Positions 8,931-17,495 of a DNA stretch of 64,000 nt are shown piece after piece. This DNA comes from Leisingera methylohalidivorans DSM 14336. GTDB lineage: Bacteria > Pseudomonadota > Alphaproteobacteria > Rhodobacterales > Rhodobacteraceae. The stretch is taken from positions 1,824,371 through 1,888,370 of the forward strand of contig NC_023135.1 in the NCBI RefSeq assembly GCF_000511355.1. Reading direction: 5' to 3'. The position numbers and the translations under genes were made by a program. Below the pieces are notes generated by a model that was not told where the DNA came from, did no database searches, and saw only the letters and a program-made list of their open reading frames with translations. Within the stretch, counting starts at the first letter, position 1. Each line of letters starts with the position of its first letter.

Positions 8931-9170
8931 TTATTTGCCCTTGATTGCCGCCTCGACAACAGTCCGCGCATTTTCCCGCAATTCCGGGTTCTCACCCGTC
9001 AGAAGCTCAAGCTCTTTGCGTACAACAGCAAGCGCTGCGCGTAACCGCTCAATCTCATCAGCGGCTTCGCTTGTAAGGTGAGGATCATCCAGCGGCGAGC
9101 CACCAGCCACGTTTGTAAGCAGCGAGCGGCGTCTTAGCATTTCAACAATATCAGGTTTCGGCTCAGCCAT
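8931..9170 (-). CDS. Phage-like hypothetical protein with coiled-coil segment
   Basis: A 79-residue acidic protein, MAEPKPDIVEMLRRRSLLTN at the start, with a helical stretch SEAADEIERLRAALAVVRKELELL that looks like a coiled coil. The ATG at 9170 follows AAGGAG by nine bases; an in-frame GTG three codons up is too close to that site. It lies 13 bases after the stop of the small membrane protein at 9184-9330, so the two probably form an operon. Similar short proteins occur in phage and plasmid gene clusters. No function can be given. Confidence 0.62.
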   Translation of the reverse strand: MAEPKPDIVEMLRRRSLLTNVAGGSPLDDPHLTSEAADEIERLRAALAVVRKELELLTGENPELRENARTVVEAAIKGK

Positions 9171-9183
9171 CCTGCGCACTCCT

Positions 9184-9330
9184 TCATTGGATCAAAGGCA
9201 AGGCGAAACGGTAGACGCTCCTTAACAACAGAACCAAGACGCCAAGCCCGGCCAAGAGAATTACTGCATCACCGATCCTGGTCTTCACGGTCCCTTTTTT
9301 GTCGCGCTTCAACTTCGACCTTGCCTCCAT
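9184..9330 (-). CDS. Small single-span membrane protein (48 aa)
   Basis: A 48-residue frame: a basic N-terminus MEARSKLKRDKKGTVKTR followed by one hydrophobic span, about residues 21-36 (DAVILLAGLGVLVLLL), and a short tail. The basic flank predicts an N-in orientation. It lies directly upstream of the coiled-coil protein gene on the same strand, 13 bases apart. No strong ribosome site is visible. Family unknown; such miniature membrane proteins often go unannotated. Confidence 0.5.
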   Translation of the reverse strand: MEARSKLKRDKKGTVKTRIGDAVILLAGLGVLVLLLRSVYRFALPLIQ

Positions 9331-9481
9331 TATTCAGATCGCGGGGCGAAGCACCCGAAAACCACTATTCACGAAGGGCAGTTACGCGGGCAAGAGCTCC
9401 CTTTTCGCTGCAGATGCAGTCTAACCATCATCTTAAGTCAGTTGTGCTGCGGGTTGCGACTTTTGCAAAGGCACGGCTGGG

Positions 9482-9667
9482 CTACTGATCTTCCGGATCT
9501 CCGGCGCCGATATACTGCGGCGCAGCCCGCCGTTCCTGCCGTTTGCCGCGACTGCGAGGCTCCACCCCCAGTAAACGCACACACTGCGGGACCGAGCAGT
9601 CATCGGCAGAGAATATCCCCCCAGAGCCGACACGTTTTTTACTGGAAGCGCTTTCAGTGTCCTTCAC
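9482..9667 (-). CDS. Doubtful short hypothetical protein
   Basis: A 61-residue frame from a GTG (MKDTESASSKKRVGSGGIFS) with GC-rich third positions, but no ribosome site and no recognisable motif. It sits in the accessory stretch 9331-9730, which otherwise appears empty. It may be a remnant or chance. Confidence 0.25.
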   Translation of the reverse strand: MKDTESASSKKRVGSGGIFSADDCSVPQCVRLLGVEPRSRGKRQERRAAPQYIGAGDPEDQ

Positions 9668-9732
9668 TTCAGCCCCTGCTTTCCAAGGCGGCTGTCAGTG
9701 GATGGCTTGCAACTCTACCACGCGCGTTTTGC

Positions 9733-10110
9733 CTATTTCGGCAGCATGAAGAACTCTTCATGGACGATCTTGCCATTTTCGACTGTATAAAGCGCGATCT
9801 CGCTCAGGATCATCTGCCGTCCGGTGGCTTTCTGCGTCACCTCGGCTTGGAAGCGGACAGCGAACCGGTTGGGTGGATGGACATAAGGCCCGTCCGCGTC
9901 GAGGCGTTTGATGTCATGGTTTGCTGCCCAATCCTCACGCTTCCCCCTTATTGCGGCCCGCCCCTTGGCGATCCGCACATCGCGCCCGGGTGGCACAACC
10001 GCCTCTACTGATTGCGCGTTTTCGGAATAGATCCCGTCAACATGCGCTATGCCACGACGATTCCGCATCGCCTGAACAAATTCATGCCCCAGTTTTACAA
10101 GGTCTTCCAT
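9733..10110 (-). CDS. SnoaL-like / NTF2-fold protein
   Basis: A 125-residue protein with the pattern of the SnoaL-like polyketide cyclase family: an N-terminal helix (MEDLVKLGHEFVQAMRNR), YSENAQSVEAVVPPGRDVRI, a central WAANHDIKRLD segment and the C-terminal ALYTVENGKIVHEEFFMLPK. NTF2-fold proteins bind small ligands; some are enzymes, many are uncharacterised. The ATG at 10110 is preceded by AAGGAG seven bases away. It stands between the phage-like genes and the universal stress protein on the same strand. The substrate is unknown. Confidence 0.75.
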   Translation of the reverse strand: MEDLVKLGHEFVQAMRNRRGIAHVDGIYSENAQSVEAVVPPGRDVRIAKGRAAIRGKREDWAANHDIKRLDADGPYVHPPNRFAVRFQAEVTQKATGRQMILSEIALYTVENGKIVHEEFFMLPK

Positions 10111-10300
10111 GCAAGCTCTCCTTTTCAATGGCCATTAGGTGGCAGCCGGGGTTCGCTGCAAGTGACGTGGCTAAGATTAACATGACCGGCCGACCGTGAC
10201 TTTTTCATCGCTCAGCCAGTCTTCTTCAGGTGACACGCGTCAGTCACGCCGCAAGCTCAGCCTTGGAAACCGGTCTTGAAAACCGCTGCAACACAGCCGG

Positions 10301-10828
10301 TCACCGCACAGTTACGACCGTAGATTCAGCCTGCTGATTGACCTTCTGGGAAACACTTCCCTGGAAAATCTGTTGCAGTCTGCCAAGACCCCGATGGCCG
10401 ATCACAATCGTATCTGCTCCGGCATCCTTGGCCATTTCTAGAATGCCTTTGTCATAATCTCCGTTTACTACACGGGTTGAGACATCCTTCGCGCCCTTGT
10501 CTGTCGCGCGGTGCGCAGCGCAGGCCACGATTTCTTCGCCCATAACTGCAATTGCGCGCTCCTTATCGGCACCGGAGAGCGTGCCGGTGAATAGAGCGTC
10601 CATGTTCGACGGGATGTTGGCTATATTCAGTCTTGCCTCAGTGGCAGTGTGACGAACCAGGTGCTCTGCCTCAGCCATCCGGTTCAGCTCCTCCGCCCGG
10701 GCACCGTGTTGCAACACGTGGCCCACAGTTAGTGGAACGCCGAGCTTGGAGGCAATTTCTGCCGCCAGATCAACAGCGCGGCCCGCCGTGTCAGAGCCGT
10801 CTGTTGCGACCAAGATATTCGTAATCAT
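10301..10828 (-). CDS. Universal stress protein, UspA family
   Basis: A 174-residue Usp domain protein starting MITNILVATDGSDTAGRAVD, the classical first strand and ATP-site aspartate region. The C-terminal nucleotide-binding motif is visible as GHRGLGRLQQIFQGSVS (G-x2-G-x9-G-S), so it should belong to the ATP-binding subgroup. A GGGGG-rich ribosome site precedes the ATG. It has no tight partner; about 190 bases separate it from the SnoaL-like gene. Upstream (10829-11100) no gene is seen. A role in survival under nutrient or oxidative stress is likely from the family. Confidence 0.92.
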   Translation of the reverse strand: MITNILVATDGSDTAGRAVDLAAEIASKLGVPLTVGHVLQHGARAEELNRMAEAEHLVRHTATEARLNIANIPSNMDALFTGTLSGADKERAIAVMGEEIVACAAHRATDKGAKDVSTRVVNGDYDKGILEMAKDAGADTIVIGHRGLGRLQQIFQGSVSQKVNQQAESTVVTVR

Positions 10829-11099
10829 ACTCCGATCCCCCTTCAAATCCAGATAGATAGTAAGGGATTCAGTGCTCGGCTTCGTTGATGCAGATCAAGC
10901 GAACAGCTCCTCGGGCTTCGTCTGATGTATCGCAGGCTCCAACCGAGAAGGCGCTGAAGTTTAGAAGCCGAGGATAGCTAAGCCGCCTCTGAGCTCACTG
11001 CTGCCTTGCGGCACTGCAGCGCGCCGGCCACCAGTCTGGACGGTTGCAGTCTGCGTGGCAGATGACCCCAGGCCGCCCAAACATCCCATTCAGCGGATA

Positions 11100-11440
11100 T
11101 GCCTGCCGGCTTTGTTGCATAAATCTGCTGCAGGCCGTGCCACCCCTTTGCCTGGACAGACTTAACCTACGGCCAAGGTATCTGGTATGCCGAGAGCTGT
11201 GTACCGGTTGAGCATTGCGATGCGGAGCTGAAGCTCCGCGACCTGCCTGTCGAAGCCCCGCGCCATGAGGCTTTGGGCGAGCGTTTGATACAGTGCATCC
11301 AATCGCCGGGAAAATGTTCCCCCGGATCATTTTCAGACCCTCGTCATATCCCGGCGCGGCGCCGGCGCTGGTATCCAGTCAACCGTCGCCATAAGGCGCG
11401 GCCCAGGTATTGTGCGGCCCGTACAGCTTCGTTCCGTGCG
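11100..11440 (-). pseudogene. IS5-family (IS903-like) transposase remnant
   Basis: On the minus strand, pieces of an IS5-type transposase C-terminus appear in shifting frames: RNEAVRAAQYLGRALWRRLT near 11340-11410, then SLMARGFDRQVAELQLRIAM and LNRYTALGIP near 11175-11270. The end GGCTTTGTTGCATAAATC at 11109-11126 resembles the terminal inverted repeat of the IS903 group. The 5' part and the other end are missing, so the element is dead. It borders the rimK cluster and supports the view that 8.4-11.5 kb is an accessory region. Confidence 0.68.
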
Positions 11441-11502
11441 ATGGCAGGCGGGCCGAGGCCCGTGACGGTTTTTCAGCACTTCCAATACGCAAGCGCTTAC
11501 CC

Positions 11503-11925
11503 ATGTCCAATTGGAAGAAACTGGCGGAAGCAGGTCACGGCTATGTCGAGGCCTTGACCGCAACAGCGGATGGAGCGGTGGTTGGCTACCGGCTAGTCGG
11601 CGCATCATCAGGCCCGCAAGTTGTCGTCGCGGGCATTTGCCCAGCGTCCGAGCATGTGTTCGACAGGCTGCTGGCGATCCCAACATTGTCCTGGATACGG
11701 GGAATCCTGGTGCTGATCCGGATCGAAGCCTTGGACAACCTGCTGAGCGTTCTACCTTCAGTATTGGCCTCGGGAGAAATCGACCGGACTCTCGTGCTGC
11801 CGTTCTCAGATGCAGAGCAAGCTGATGGGAGGGTCATCAGACGCAGCTGCCACCGGGTGCTCCGAGCCTGGGCAAGCCTGGGCATGATCTCCGGGCGCGG
11901 GTTGCCGCGCGGTCAGGAAGGCTGA
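11503..11925 (+). CDS. Degenerate AstE-like protein heading the rimK operon
   Basis: A 140-residue protein (MSNWKKLAEAGHGYVEALTA). Two segments line up by eye with the AstE-like protein two genes downstream. SSGPQVVVAG with DRLLAIPTLSWIRGILVLI corresponds to [10 protein letters not shown] with [19 protein letters not shown], and RVLRAWASLGMISGRG corresponds to [16 protein letters not shown]. The zinc-binding HxxE motif (GGIHGDE in the neighbour) is replaced by GICPASE, and the DLNRxFPG region is absent. It cannot be a normal zinc peptidase. It could be a non-catalytic partner of the operon or a decaying copy. The ribosome site is weak. 53 bases separate it from rimK. Confidence 0.55.
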   Translation: MSNWKKLAEAGHGYVEALTATADGAVVGYRLVGASSGPQVVVAGICPASEHVFDRLLAIPTLSWIRGILVLIRIEALDNLLSVLPSVLASGEIDRTLVLPFSDAEQADGRVIRRSCHRVLRAWASLGMISGRGLPRGQEG

Positions 11926-11978
11926 TCCGCCGCTTTTTCCTGATCCACCCCTCGGAGTAACAACAAGGAGTACACAGA

Positions 11979-12884
11979 ATGAAAATCGCAATGCTGGCGC
12001 GCAATCCCAAATTGTATTCCCATCAGCGCCTTAAAGAAGCGGCTGAAACGCGCGGCCACACACTCGACATCATTGATACTCTGCGCTGCTATATGAACAT
12101 CGCCTCACGCAAGCCTGAAGTCTACCACAACGGTGAAAATCTTACTGGCTATGACGCAGTCATCCCGAGGATCGGGGCATCCGTCACGTTTTACGGAACG
12201 GCGGTTCTGCGCCAGTTCGAGATGATGGGGGTTTACCCGTTGAATGAAAGTGTCGCCATCGGAAGGTCGCGGGACAAGCTCCGCTCGATGCAGCTGATGG
12301 CACGCGACGGGATCGGGCTTCCGGTCACCACTTTTGCCCATGACCCGAAACAGACAGAGGAGGTGCTTGCCTTGGCAGGCGGGGCTCCTATCGTCATCAA
12401 GCTCCTTGAAGGCACCCAGGGAATTGGCGTGGTTCTGGCCGACACCGATCGTTCTGCCAAATCAGTGGTGGAAGCATTCCGCGGGGCGGGCGTGAACATC
12501 CTGTTGCAGGAATTCATCAAGGAAGCCGGCGGCACAGACATCCGCGCCATCGTCGTGGGCGGCAAAGTTGTCGCGGCAATGAAGCGGACAGGTGCCGAGG
12601 GCGAGTTCCGGTCAAACCTGCATCGCGGCGGGTCCGCGCAACTGGTGAAACTGTCGGCCGAAGAACGCGCAATAGCAGTCCGGGCCGCCAAAACCATGGG
12701 GCTCAATGCTTGCGGCGTGGACATGCTCCGGGCAAATCACGGTCCGGTAATCATGGAGGTCAACTCGTCTCCTGGTCTGGAAGGCGTGGAGAAAGCCACC
12801 GGCCTGGATATTGCAGGTATGATGATAGAATATCTCGAGAAGAATGCGAAAAAAGGAGCAACTAAAACCAAAGGAAAGGGATGA
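11979..12884 (+). CDS. rimK: RimK-type ATP-grasp ligase
   Basis: A 301-residue ATP-grasp ligase of the RimK family, which attaches glutamate residues to carboxyl ends (ribosomal S6 in E. coli). It has [41 protein letters not shown], the ATP-grasp lysine region [18 protein letters not shown], and the metal-binding end [20 protein letters not shown]. Length equals E. coli RimK (300). An AAGGAG site lies eight bases before the ATG. Its stop overlaps the start of the AstE-like gene in an ATGATG junction, so the two are translationally coupled. An S6 substrate is plausible, as rpsF is in this window, but a RimK/AstE pair might instead make and trim another N-acyl or polyglutamyl product. Confidence 0.93.
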   Translation: MKIAMLARNPKLYSHQRLKEAAETRGHTLDIIDTLRCYMNIASRKPEVYHNGENLTGYDAVIPRIGASVTFYGTAVLRQFEMMGVYPLNESVAIGRSRDKLRSMQLMARDGIGLPVTTFAHDPKQTEEVLALAGGAPIVIKLLEGTQGIGVVLADTDRSAKSVVEAFRGAGVNILLQEFIKEAGGTDIRAIVVGGKVVAAMKRTGAEGEFRSNLHRGGSAQLVKLSAEERAIAVRAAKTMGLNACGVDMLRANHGPVIMEVNSSPGLEGVEKATGLDIAGMMIEYLEKNAKKGATKTKGKG

Positions 12885-13924
12885 TGCCACGCGCTGATTT
12901 CTGCATCGAAGACTGCCGGATCGCTGCAGGCAGCCGCCAAACGGTTGACCTTACTGTCAGCGTGCTGTCGGACCATACCCCGGTCACCATGTCGGTGCAT
13001 GTTCTGCACGGCAGACGCGCAGGGCCCACCCTGTTTGTGAGCGGCGGCATTCATGGCGATGAGGTGATCGGAGTGGAAATCATCCGGCGTGTTTTGAACA
13101 TGCCGGGCCTTGCCAAGCTCAAAGGCACCCTTCTGGCGGTGCCGATCGTGAACACCTTCGGCTTCATCAATCACTCACGCTATCTGCCTGACCGCCGGGA
13201 TCTGAACAGGGTTTTCCCAGGCAGTTCCGGTGGTTCGCTTGCCTCGCGGCTGGCCCAACGGTTCATGTCTGAAATTGTGGAAAAATCAGATCTGGGCATT
13301 GACCTCCACTCGGCAGCCATACACCGCACAAACTACCCGCAGGTGCGGATCTCGCCTGACGACACCAAAATGGAAAGCCTGGCCCAGGTTTTCGGTGCGC
13401 CGATTGTCATGCGATCGGTTCTGCGGGACGGATCCTTGCGGCAGGCAGCGAAAGGCACCGGAAAAGACATTCTTTTGTTTGAAGCTGGCGAAGGGCTGAG
13501 ATTTGACGAGTTTTCGGTCCGGGCTGGCGTTGCAGGCATCCTTCGGGTCATGCACCACATGGGAATGATCTCGGCCAAGGGGGTATCCAAGCCCAAGGCT
13601 GCGGCGCAATTCTGCGCCTCAAGCAACTGGCTGCGTGCCCCGATGGGTGGGCTGATCCGCAGTTACAAAGCTGACGGCGAACTGGTTCGTACAGGCGAGC
13701 TGCTGGCTACGATTTCAGACCCATTCGGTGAAGTGGAGAAGCACATTGAGGCGCCATTTTCCGGCATCATTGCCGGCCGGGCGGTGATGCCGAATGTCAA
13801 TGAGGGAGACGCTGTTTTCCACCTGGGCCGGGTCAGCTCTATGGTTCAAGCGGAAGATGCCGTGGAGGACCTGAACACGCAGCTTACGGATGATCCGATG
13901 TTCTACGAAGATGAAATCATTTGA
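12881..13924 (+). CDS. AstE/aspartoacylase-family zinc peptidase
   Basis: A 347-residue zinc hydrolase of the succinylglutamate desuccinylase/aspartoacylase family. The metal ligands are visible: GGIHGDE (about residues 51-57), DLNRVFPG (about 107-114) and the histidine in [11 protein letters not shown] (about 140-150). The catalytic-type glutamate follows in [11 protein letters not shown] (about 200). The C-terminal part [20 protein letters not shown] and onward resembles a lipoyl-like beta barrel, as in related proteins. The gene overlaps rimK by four bases. The enzyme would remove an acyl or glutamyl group; in this pairing it may reverse or process the RimK product. A decayed copy lies inverted at 24028-24410. 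Confidence 0.9.
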   Translation: MMPRADFCIEDCRIAAGSRQTVDLTVSVLSDHTPVTMSVHVLHGRRAGPTLFVSGGIHGDEVIGVEIIRRVLNMPGLAKLKGTLLAVPIVNTFGFINHSRYLPDRRDLNRVFPGSSGGSLASRLAQRFMSEIVEKSDLGIDLHSAAIHRTNYPQVRISPDDTKMESLAQVFGAPIVMRSVLRDGSLRQAAKGTGKDILLFEAGEGLRFDEFSVRAGVAGILRVMHHMGMISAKGVSKPKAAAQFCASSNWLRAPMGGLIRSYKADGELVRTGELLATISDPFGEVEKHIEAPFSGIIAGRAVMPNVNEGDAVFHLGRVSSMVQAEDAVEDLNTQLTDDPMFYEDEII

Positions 13925-14219
13925 CCGGCCTGAGCAGCGCCTTTTTTGAAGTTGACAGAGGCGACCGGCATCAAACATACGTTCGCTCCCCTCAAAACTG
14001 ATTATCGTTCAGCAAGGAGGCCGCGATCCTGTTTGCTATGGCTCTCCAGCGGTTATTCGGCAGTCTGACGATCACCTCCGGAAGACTGCTTTGGATAAAG
14101 TGTGCCAAAGTTTTTCAGCCCGATTGGAAAAGAAGCAGCCCCTCCCGGCCGGGCCGCTGGTAATGGAACCTTGGCAGATCGCTGAGGTGGCCTCCATGTA
14201 ACCGGAGCGCAGGAGGTTG
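13925..14219. other. Intergenic region between the rimK operon and pqiC
   Basis: 295 bases between two convergent units (the rimK operon rightward, the pqi operon leftward). No gene with a ribosome site is seen; short open stretches on the minus strand are not recognisable. A TTTTTT run at 13943-13948 could end the rimK operon, but its stem is poor. Confidence 0.4.
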
Positions 14220-14777
14220 TTACATTGCCAGCGCAATCTGCCGGGCGAGCTCTGCCAGGGCCTTGGCGAGCGCATCTGCGGTGGCGGATGGCCCTTGACC
14301 GCTGACCGGTGTCCGGATGTCGAAACGCTTCACAAATTCCCGCACTGTGCCTTCGGGCGAGGAAACCGCGAACTGGCCTGTCAGTTCGAAAACTCCGTCG
14401 GCGCGCGCGTAGGCCTGGTCCACTCGCACATCCAGGCGCGCGTCGGGGCCGGTGTTCAGCGGCCAGGGTTCTATCGCAGCAGAGGCGCCGGTTCGTTCAG
14501 CCAGCCCGCGGGCCAGGGCCGCGGCCATGCCGCGGGCCGGGTCATCGGCCCATTGTGCGCCGCCAAGCGCAAACAGGGCTCCGCCGCCGCCTTCGGCGAC
14601 GATATCAGACGCTGCGGCATAGGAAGGGAGTGAGATCAGCCGCACCTCGATCGTCCGGGAGCGCAGGTTGGCTACCTTCTCGCCGGGGTCCGCAGTGATC
14701 AGATAGCGGGCATCATTGGCCGGAGCGCAAGCCGCCAACACAGCAAGGGGCAACGTCAAAGACAGGGCTTTTATCAT
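14220..14777 (-). CDS. pqiC: PqiC-like membrane-integrity lipoprotein
   Basis: A 185-residue lipoprotein, MIKALSLTLPLAVLAACAPA, with lipobox LAAC. The body matches the ABC-transport auxiliary (PqiC/YmbA) family: ANLRSRTIEVRLISLPSYAA, WADDPARGMAAALARGLAER, LDVRVDQAYARADGVFELTGQ. In E. coli PqiC is an outer-membrane lipoprotein that works with PqiB to bridge the envelope for lipid transport. The start lies one base after the stop of pqiB, so they are coupled. It ends the pqiA-pqiB-pqiC operon. Confidence 0.88.
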   Translation of the reverse strand: MIKALSLTLPLAVLAACAPANDARYLITADPGEKVANLRSRTIEVRLISLPSYAAASDIVAEGGGGALFALGGAQWADDPARGMAAALARGLAERTGASAAIEPWPLNTGPDARLDVRVDQAYARADGVFELTGQFAVSSPEGTVREFVKRFDIRTPVSGQGPSATADALAKALAELARQIALAM

Positions 14778-14778
14778 C

Positions 14779-16863
14779 TTACTTTCCAAACAGAAGGGAA
14801 TTTGGCTGCCTTTCGATCTTTCGGGCAAGCTGGGAGACCGCACGTGCAGCCGATTTGATTTCCCGCAAGGCATCCAGCGTTTCGGAGCTGAAGTTCGAGC
14901 GGGCGCCGTAGGCTGTGATCAAGGCCTCAGATTGTGCGACCAGCCTTTCCAGCCGGGCGGAGAGAGCCGGCAACCCTTCAGCTGCCGCCGCCACAGCGTC
15001 GGCAGCGCCGCGGGCAGAGGCCATTGTTGCATTGGCGTTGCTCACCAGCCCGCCGCTGCGCAGCTCCGCCAGGGTGAGGCGGATTTCATCCAGCGCACTG
15101 GTCAGGGCCGGGGGCAGCGCCCGGGCGCCCTCCGAATCGATCATGCTGTCTGCGCTTTTCATCAGCTGGCTGGCGGAACGGATCAGCTCTTCGGTCTCCA
15201 GTGCATTGGCTTTGTCCGCCAGGGAGCGGAAGTCGCTGACCAGCGCGGGCAACTCCTCCGATGCCGCAGCGAGGCTGGAAGCAGCCCGGCCGCCCTGCTC
15301 CAGTGCTGTTGTCAGGTTGGCCACCGCTCTGCCTTGCTCCAGCTCTGACAGAATTGCGCGGAGGTCAGCCACTGCTGAACGCAGCTCGCCGGGCAGCGCC
15401 CGGGTCTCCGGATCCGCGACCAGCGCCCGGGTGTCCTCCAGCAAGGCCACCGCCGCCACAGGCGTCTGGCGGGTGCTGTCAGCGGAGGCGAGGGCTTCGA
15501 TGCTGGCCAGAGTGGCGATGGCCTGCGCCATCAGCTCTTCGACCGGCAGCTCGCTGATGCGTTCCAATGCGCCTTCGGCGGTGGCTGTGAAATCGGGCAG
15601 ATCGGAGGGCGCACTGGGCAGTTCGGGGAAGGGTTCCGCATCGCGGTTGAACTGTGCAGGTTCAGCATCCTCCAAGGTAACCAGTTCCACAATCAACTCA
15701 GAGCTGAACAGCCCGGCAGCAGCCAGCCGGGCCCGCAGCCCGCCCGCTGCCGCCTGTTCCAGAAAGTCCAGTACTTCAGCCTCCCCCGCCCCGGGCGGAA
15801 GGCCCATCAGCGACGGGTCAAGCTGCAGTTCGGCAATCAGCCGCACCTCCGCCTCATTACTGCCGCTCTGAATAGCAGCGTTCAGGCTGCTGACCTCGCC
15901 GACTTTGACACCGCCCAGCTGGACCGCAGCACCGCTGGTCAGGCCCGCGACCGACTCGCCGAAGGCAACCGAAACGGCGACGCCGCCGGTCAGCGCGCGG
16001 GCAAAGGCGGTGCGGCGAGCTGCGGCCTCGTCGGTATGGATATCAAAAACGGCGCCAGAGCTGACCGGGCGGCCACCATCGAACACATTGTCAAACTCAA
16101 TCCCGCCGGCCACCAGCGAGGCGATGCTGTCCACGTCAAGCGACAGTCCGCTGGCGCCAATTGAAACTGAGAAGCCGGAGCTGTCCCAGAAACGCGTAGC
16201 GGAATTGATCCGCCGGTCGTGCGGGGCCTCGATGAAGGCATCAACAACAATACTGTCGCCGCTGACTGTCAGCCGCGGGCGTTCCAGACGGCCAACCTCA
16301 ATCCCGCGGAAAAGCACCGGAGCGCCCTCAGAGATCATCCGTCCGTCGTTGGTGCGCAATGTGATCCGCTGCCCGCCGCGGCCCGGCTGCACCAGCGGCG
16401 GCCGGTCAGCGCCTTCAAAGCTGGTTTCGGGGCTCCCCCGATCCTGATCCCAGGCGCCTTCGATGTAAACGCCGGACAAAACGGTGCTAAGGCCCGAGAT
16501 GCCGCGCGTGCTCACTTCGGGACGCACAACCCAGAAGACGGCATCCTGATCCAGGAAGGGGGCAATCTTCTTGTCAATGCGGACCCAGACCAAAACCTTG
16601 CTCAGGTCCTCGGCAAACCCCACGTTTTCGACCTGGCCGATCACCACGTCGCGGTAGCGCACCGTCGTTTCATTGGCGGCAATGCCAGAGGCGTTTTTAA
16701 ATGTGATGCTGATCAGAACGCCCCGGTCGGAATAGGCTTTCCAGGCGACACCGAGCGAAACTGCCAGTGCCGCGAGGGGCACCAGCCAGACCAAGGAAAG
16801 GTTGCGCCAGGGCGATGGGCGCTGCGCAGAGATGTCCATCTGGGCGGGTTCAGGCGTGCTCAT
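14779..16863 (-). CDS. pqiB: PqiB-like MCE-domain lipid transport protein
   Basis: A 694-residue MCE protein. After a short cytoplasmic head there is one transmembrane anchor (NLSLVWLVPLAALAVSLGVA, about residues 21-40). Three MCE domains follow, marked by VRYRDVVIGQVENVGF, APVLFRGIEVGRLE and AAVQLGGVKVGEVSSLN. The long C-terminal part from about residue 400 is alanine-rich helical, as in PqiB, where it forms a needle crossing the periplasm. Its ATG overlaps the pqiA stop in ATGA. E. coli PqiB is about 546 residues; this one is longer, the extra being in the helical tail. The likely job is phospholipid movement between membranes. Confidence 0.93.
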   Translation of the reverse strand: MSTPEPAQMDISAQRPSPWRNLSLVWLVPLAALAVSLGVAWKAYSDRGVLISITFKNASGIAANETTVRYRDVVIGQVENVGFAEDLSKVLVWVRIDKKIAPFLDQDAVFWVVRPEVSTRGISGLSTVLSGVYIEGAWDQDRGSPETSFEGADRPPLVQPGRGGQRITLRTNDGRMISEGAPVLFRGIEVGRLERPRLTVSGDSIVVDAFIEAPHDRRINSATRFWDSSGFSVSIGASGLSLDVDSIASLVAGGIEFDNVFDGGRPVSSGAVFDIHTDEAAARRTAFARALTGGVAVSVAFGESVAGLTSGAAVQLGGVKVGEVSSLNAAIQSGSNEAEVRLIAELQLDPSLMGLPPGAGEAEVLDFLEQAAAGGLRARLAAAGLFSSELIVELVTLEDAEPAQFNRDAEPFPELPSAPSDLPDFTATAEGALERISELPVEELMAQAIATLASIEALASADSTRQTPVAAVALLEDTRALVADPETRALPGELRSAVADLRAILSELEQGRAVANLTTALEQGGRAASSLAAASEELPALVSDFRSLADKANALETEELIRSASQLMKSADSMIDSEGARALPPALTSALDEIRLTLAELRSGGLVSNANATMASARGAADAVAAAAEGLPALSARLERLVAQSEALITAYGARSNFSSETLDALREIKSAARAVSQLARKIERQPNSLLFGK

Positions 16864-17495
16864 TCTGTTTCTCGCTTTGCCGCTTTCCAAATCAGACGCG
16901 GATCGAAACTTTGGGCTGCCATCATGGTGAAGGCAACCGACAATGCAAAACTGACCGCCGCAATCCCCGGCGTGACGGCAGCGGCAAAATCCAGCTGAAC
17001 CAGGGCGGTCAGGATTGCCACGACAAAGACGTCAATCATTGACCACCGCCCGATAAATTCGACTATCTCATAGAGCACCAGCCTGCCATGGCTGCCAAGG
17101 GCCGCGGGCCTGCCGACAGAGACCGCCAGATAGGCGATGGCCAGGAATTTGGCGACCGGGATTACGATGCTGGCAAAGAACACGATGAATGCGACCCCAT
17201 AGGAGCCATGGCTGAACAATTCGGCAATGCCGCCGATCAGCGTGTTCTCCGAGCTGCGGCCGAAGGTGGTGGTGCGCAGCATCGGGTAGAGATTGGCGGG
17301 AACATAGGTGATCATCCCGGCAGCCAGCCAAGCCCAGACCCGCTGCAGGCTGGCCACCCCGGCAGGGGCCAGGGTGCTGCCACAGCAGGTGCAGGCCCGC
17401 GCGCCGCCCGGGTTCGCGGTGCCGCAGGCGCGGCAGCCAGCCAACCCGGCCGCGGCGGCGGTCAGGAAGCGCTGCGCGTCTTCAGGGTTTTCCAT
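16860..17495 (-). CDS. pqiA: PqiA C-terminal half-protein
   Basis: A 211-residue membrane protein with an N-terminal zinc ribbon (GCRACGTANPG, CTCCGS) followed by about four hydrophobic spans, including VWAWLAAGMITYVPANLYPM and FIGRWSMIDVFVVAILTAL, the PqiA domain signature. E. coli PqiA is one protein of about 417 residues with two such halves; here the halves are separate genes. This second half starts inside the end of the first, overlapping by 34 bases. Together they would form the inner-membrane part of the Pqi system with PqiB. A frameshift splitting a once-single gene is the simplest explanation, but each half keeps its own ribbon and start. Confidence 0.85.
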   Translation of the reverse strand: MENPEDAQRFLTAAAAGLAGCRACGTANPGGARACTCCGSTLAPAGVASLQRVWAWLAAGMITYVPANLYPMLRTTTFGRSSENTLIGGIAELFSHGSYGVAFIVFFASIVIPVAKFLAIAYLAVSVGRPAALGSHGRLVLYEIVEFIGRWSMIDVFVVAILTALVQLDFAAAVTPGIAAVSFALSVAFTMMAAQSFDPRLIWKAAKRETE

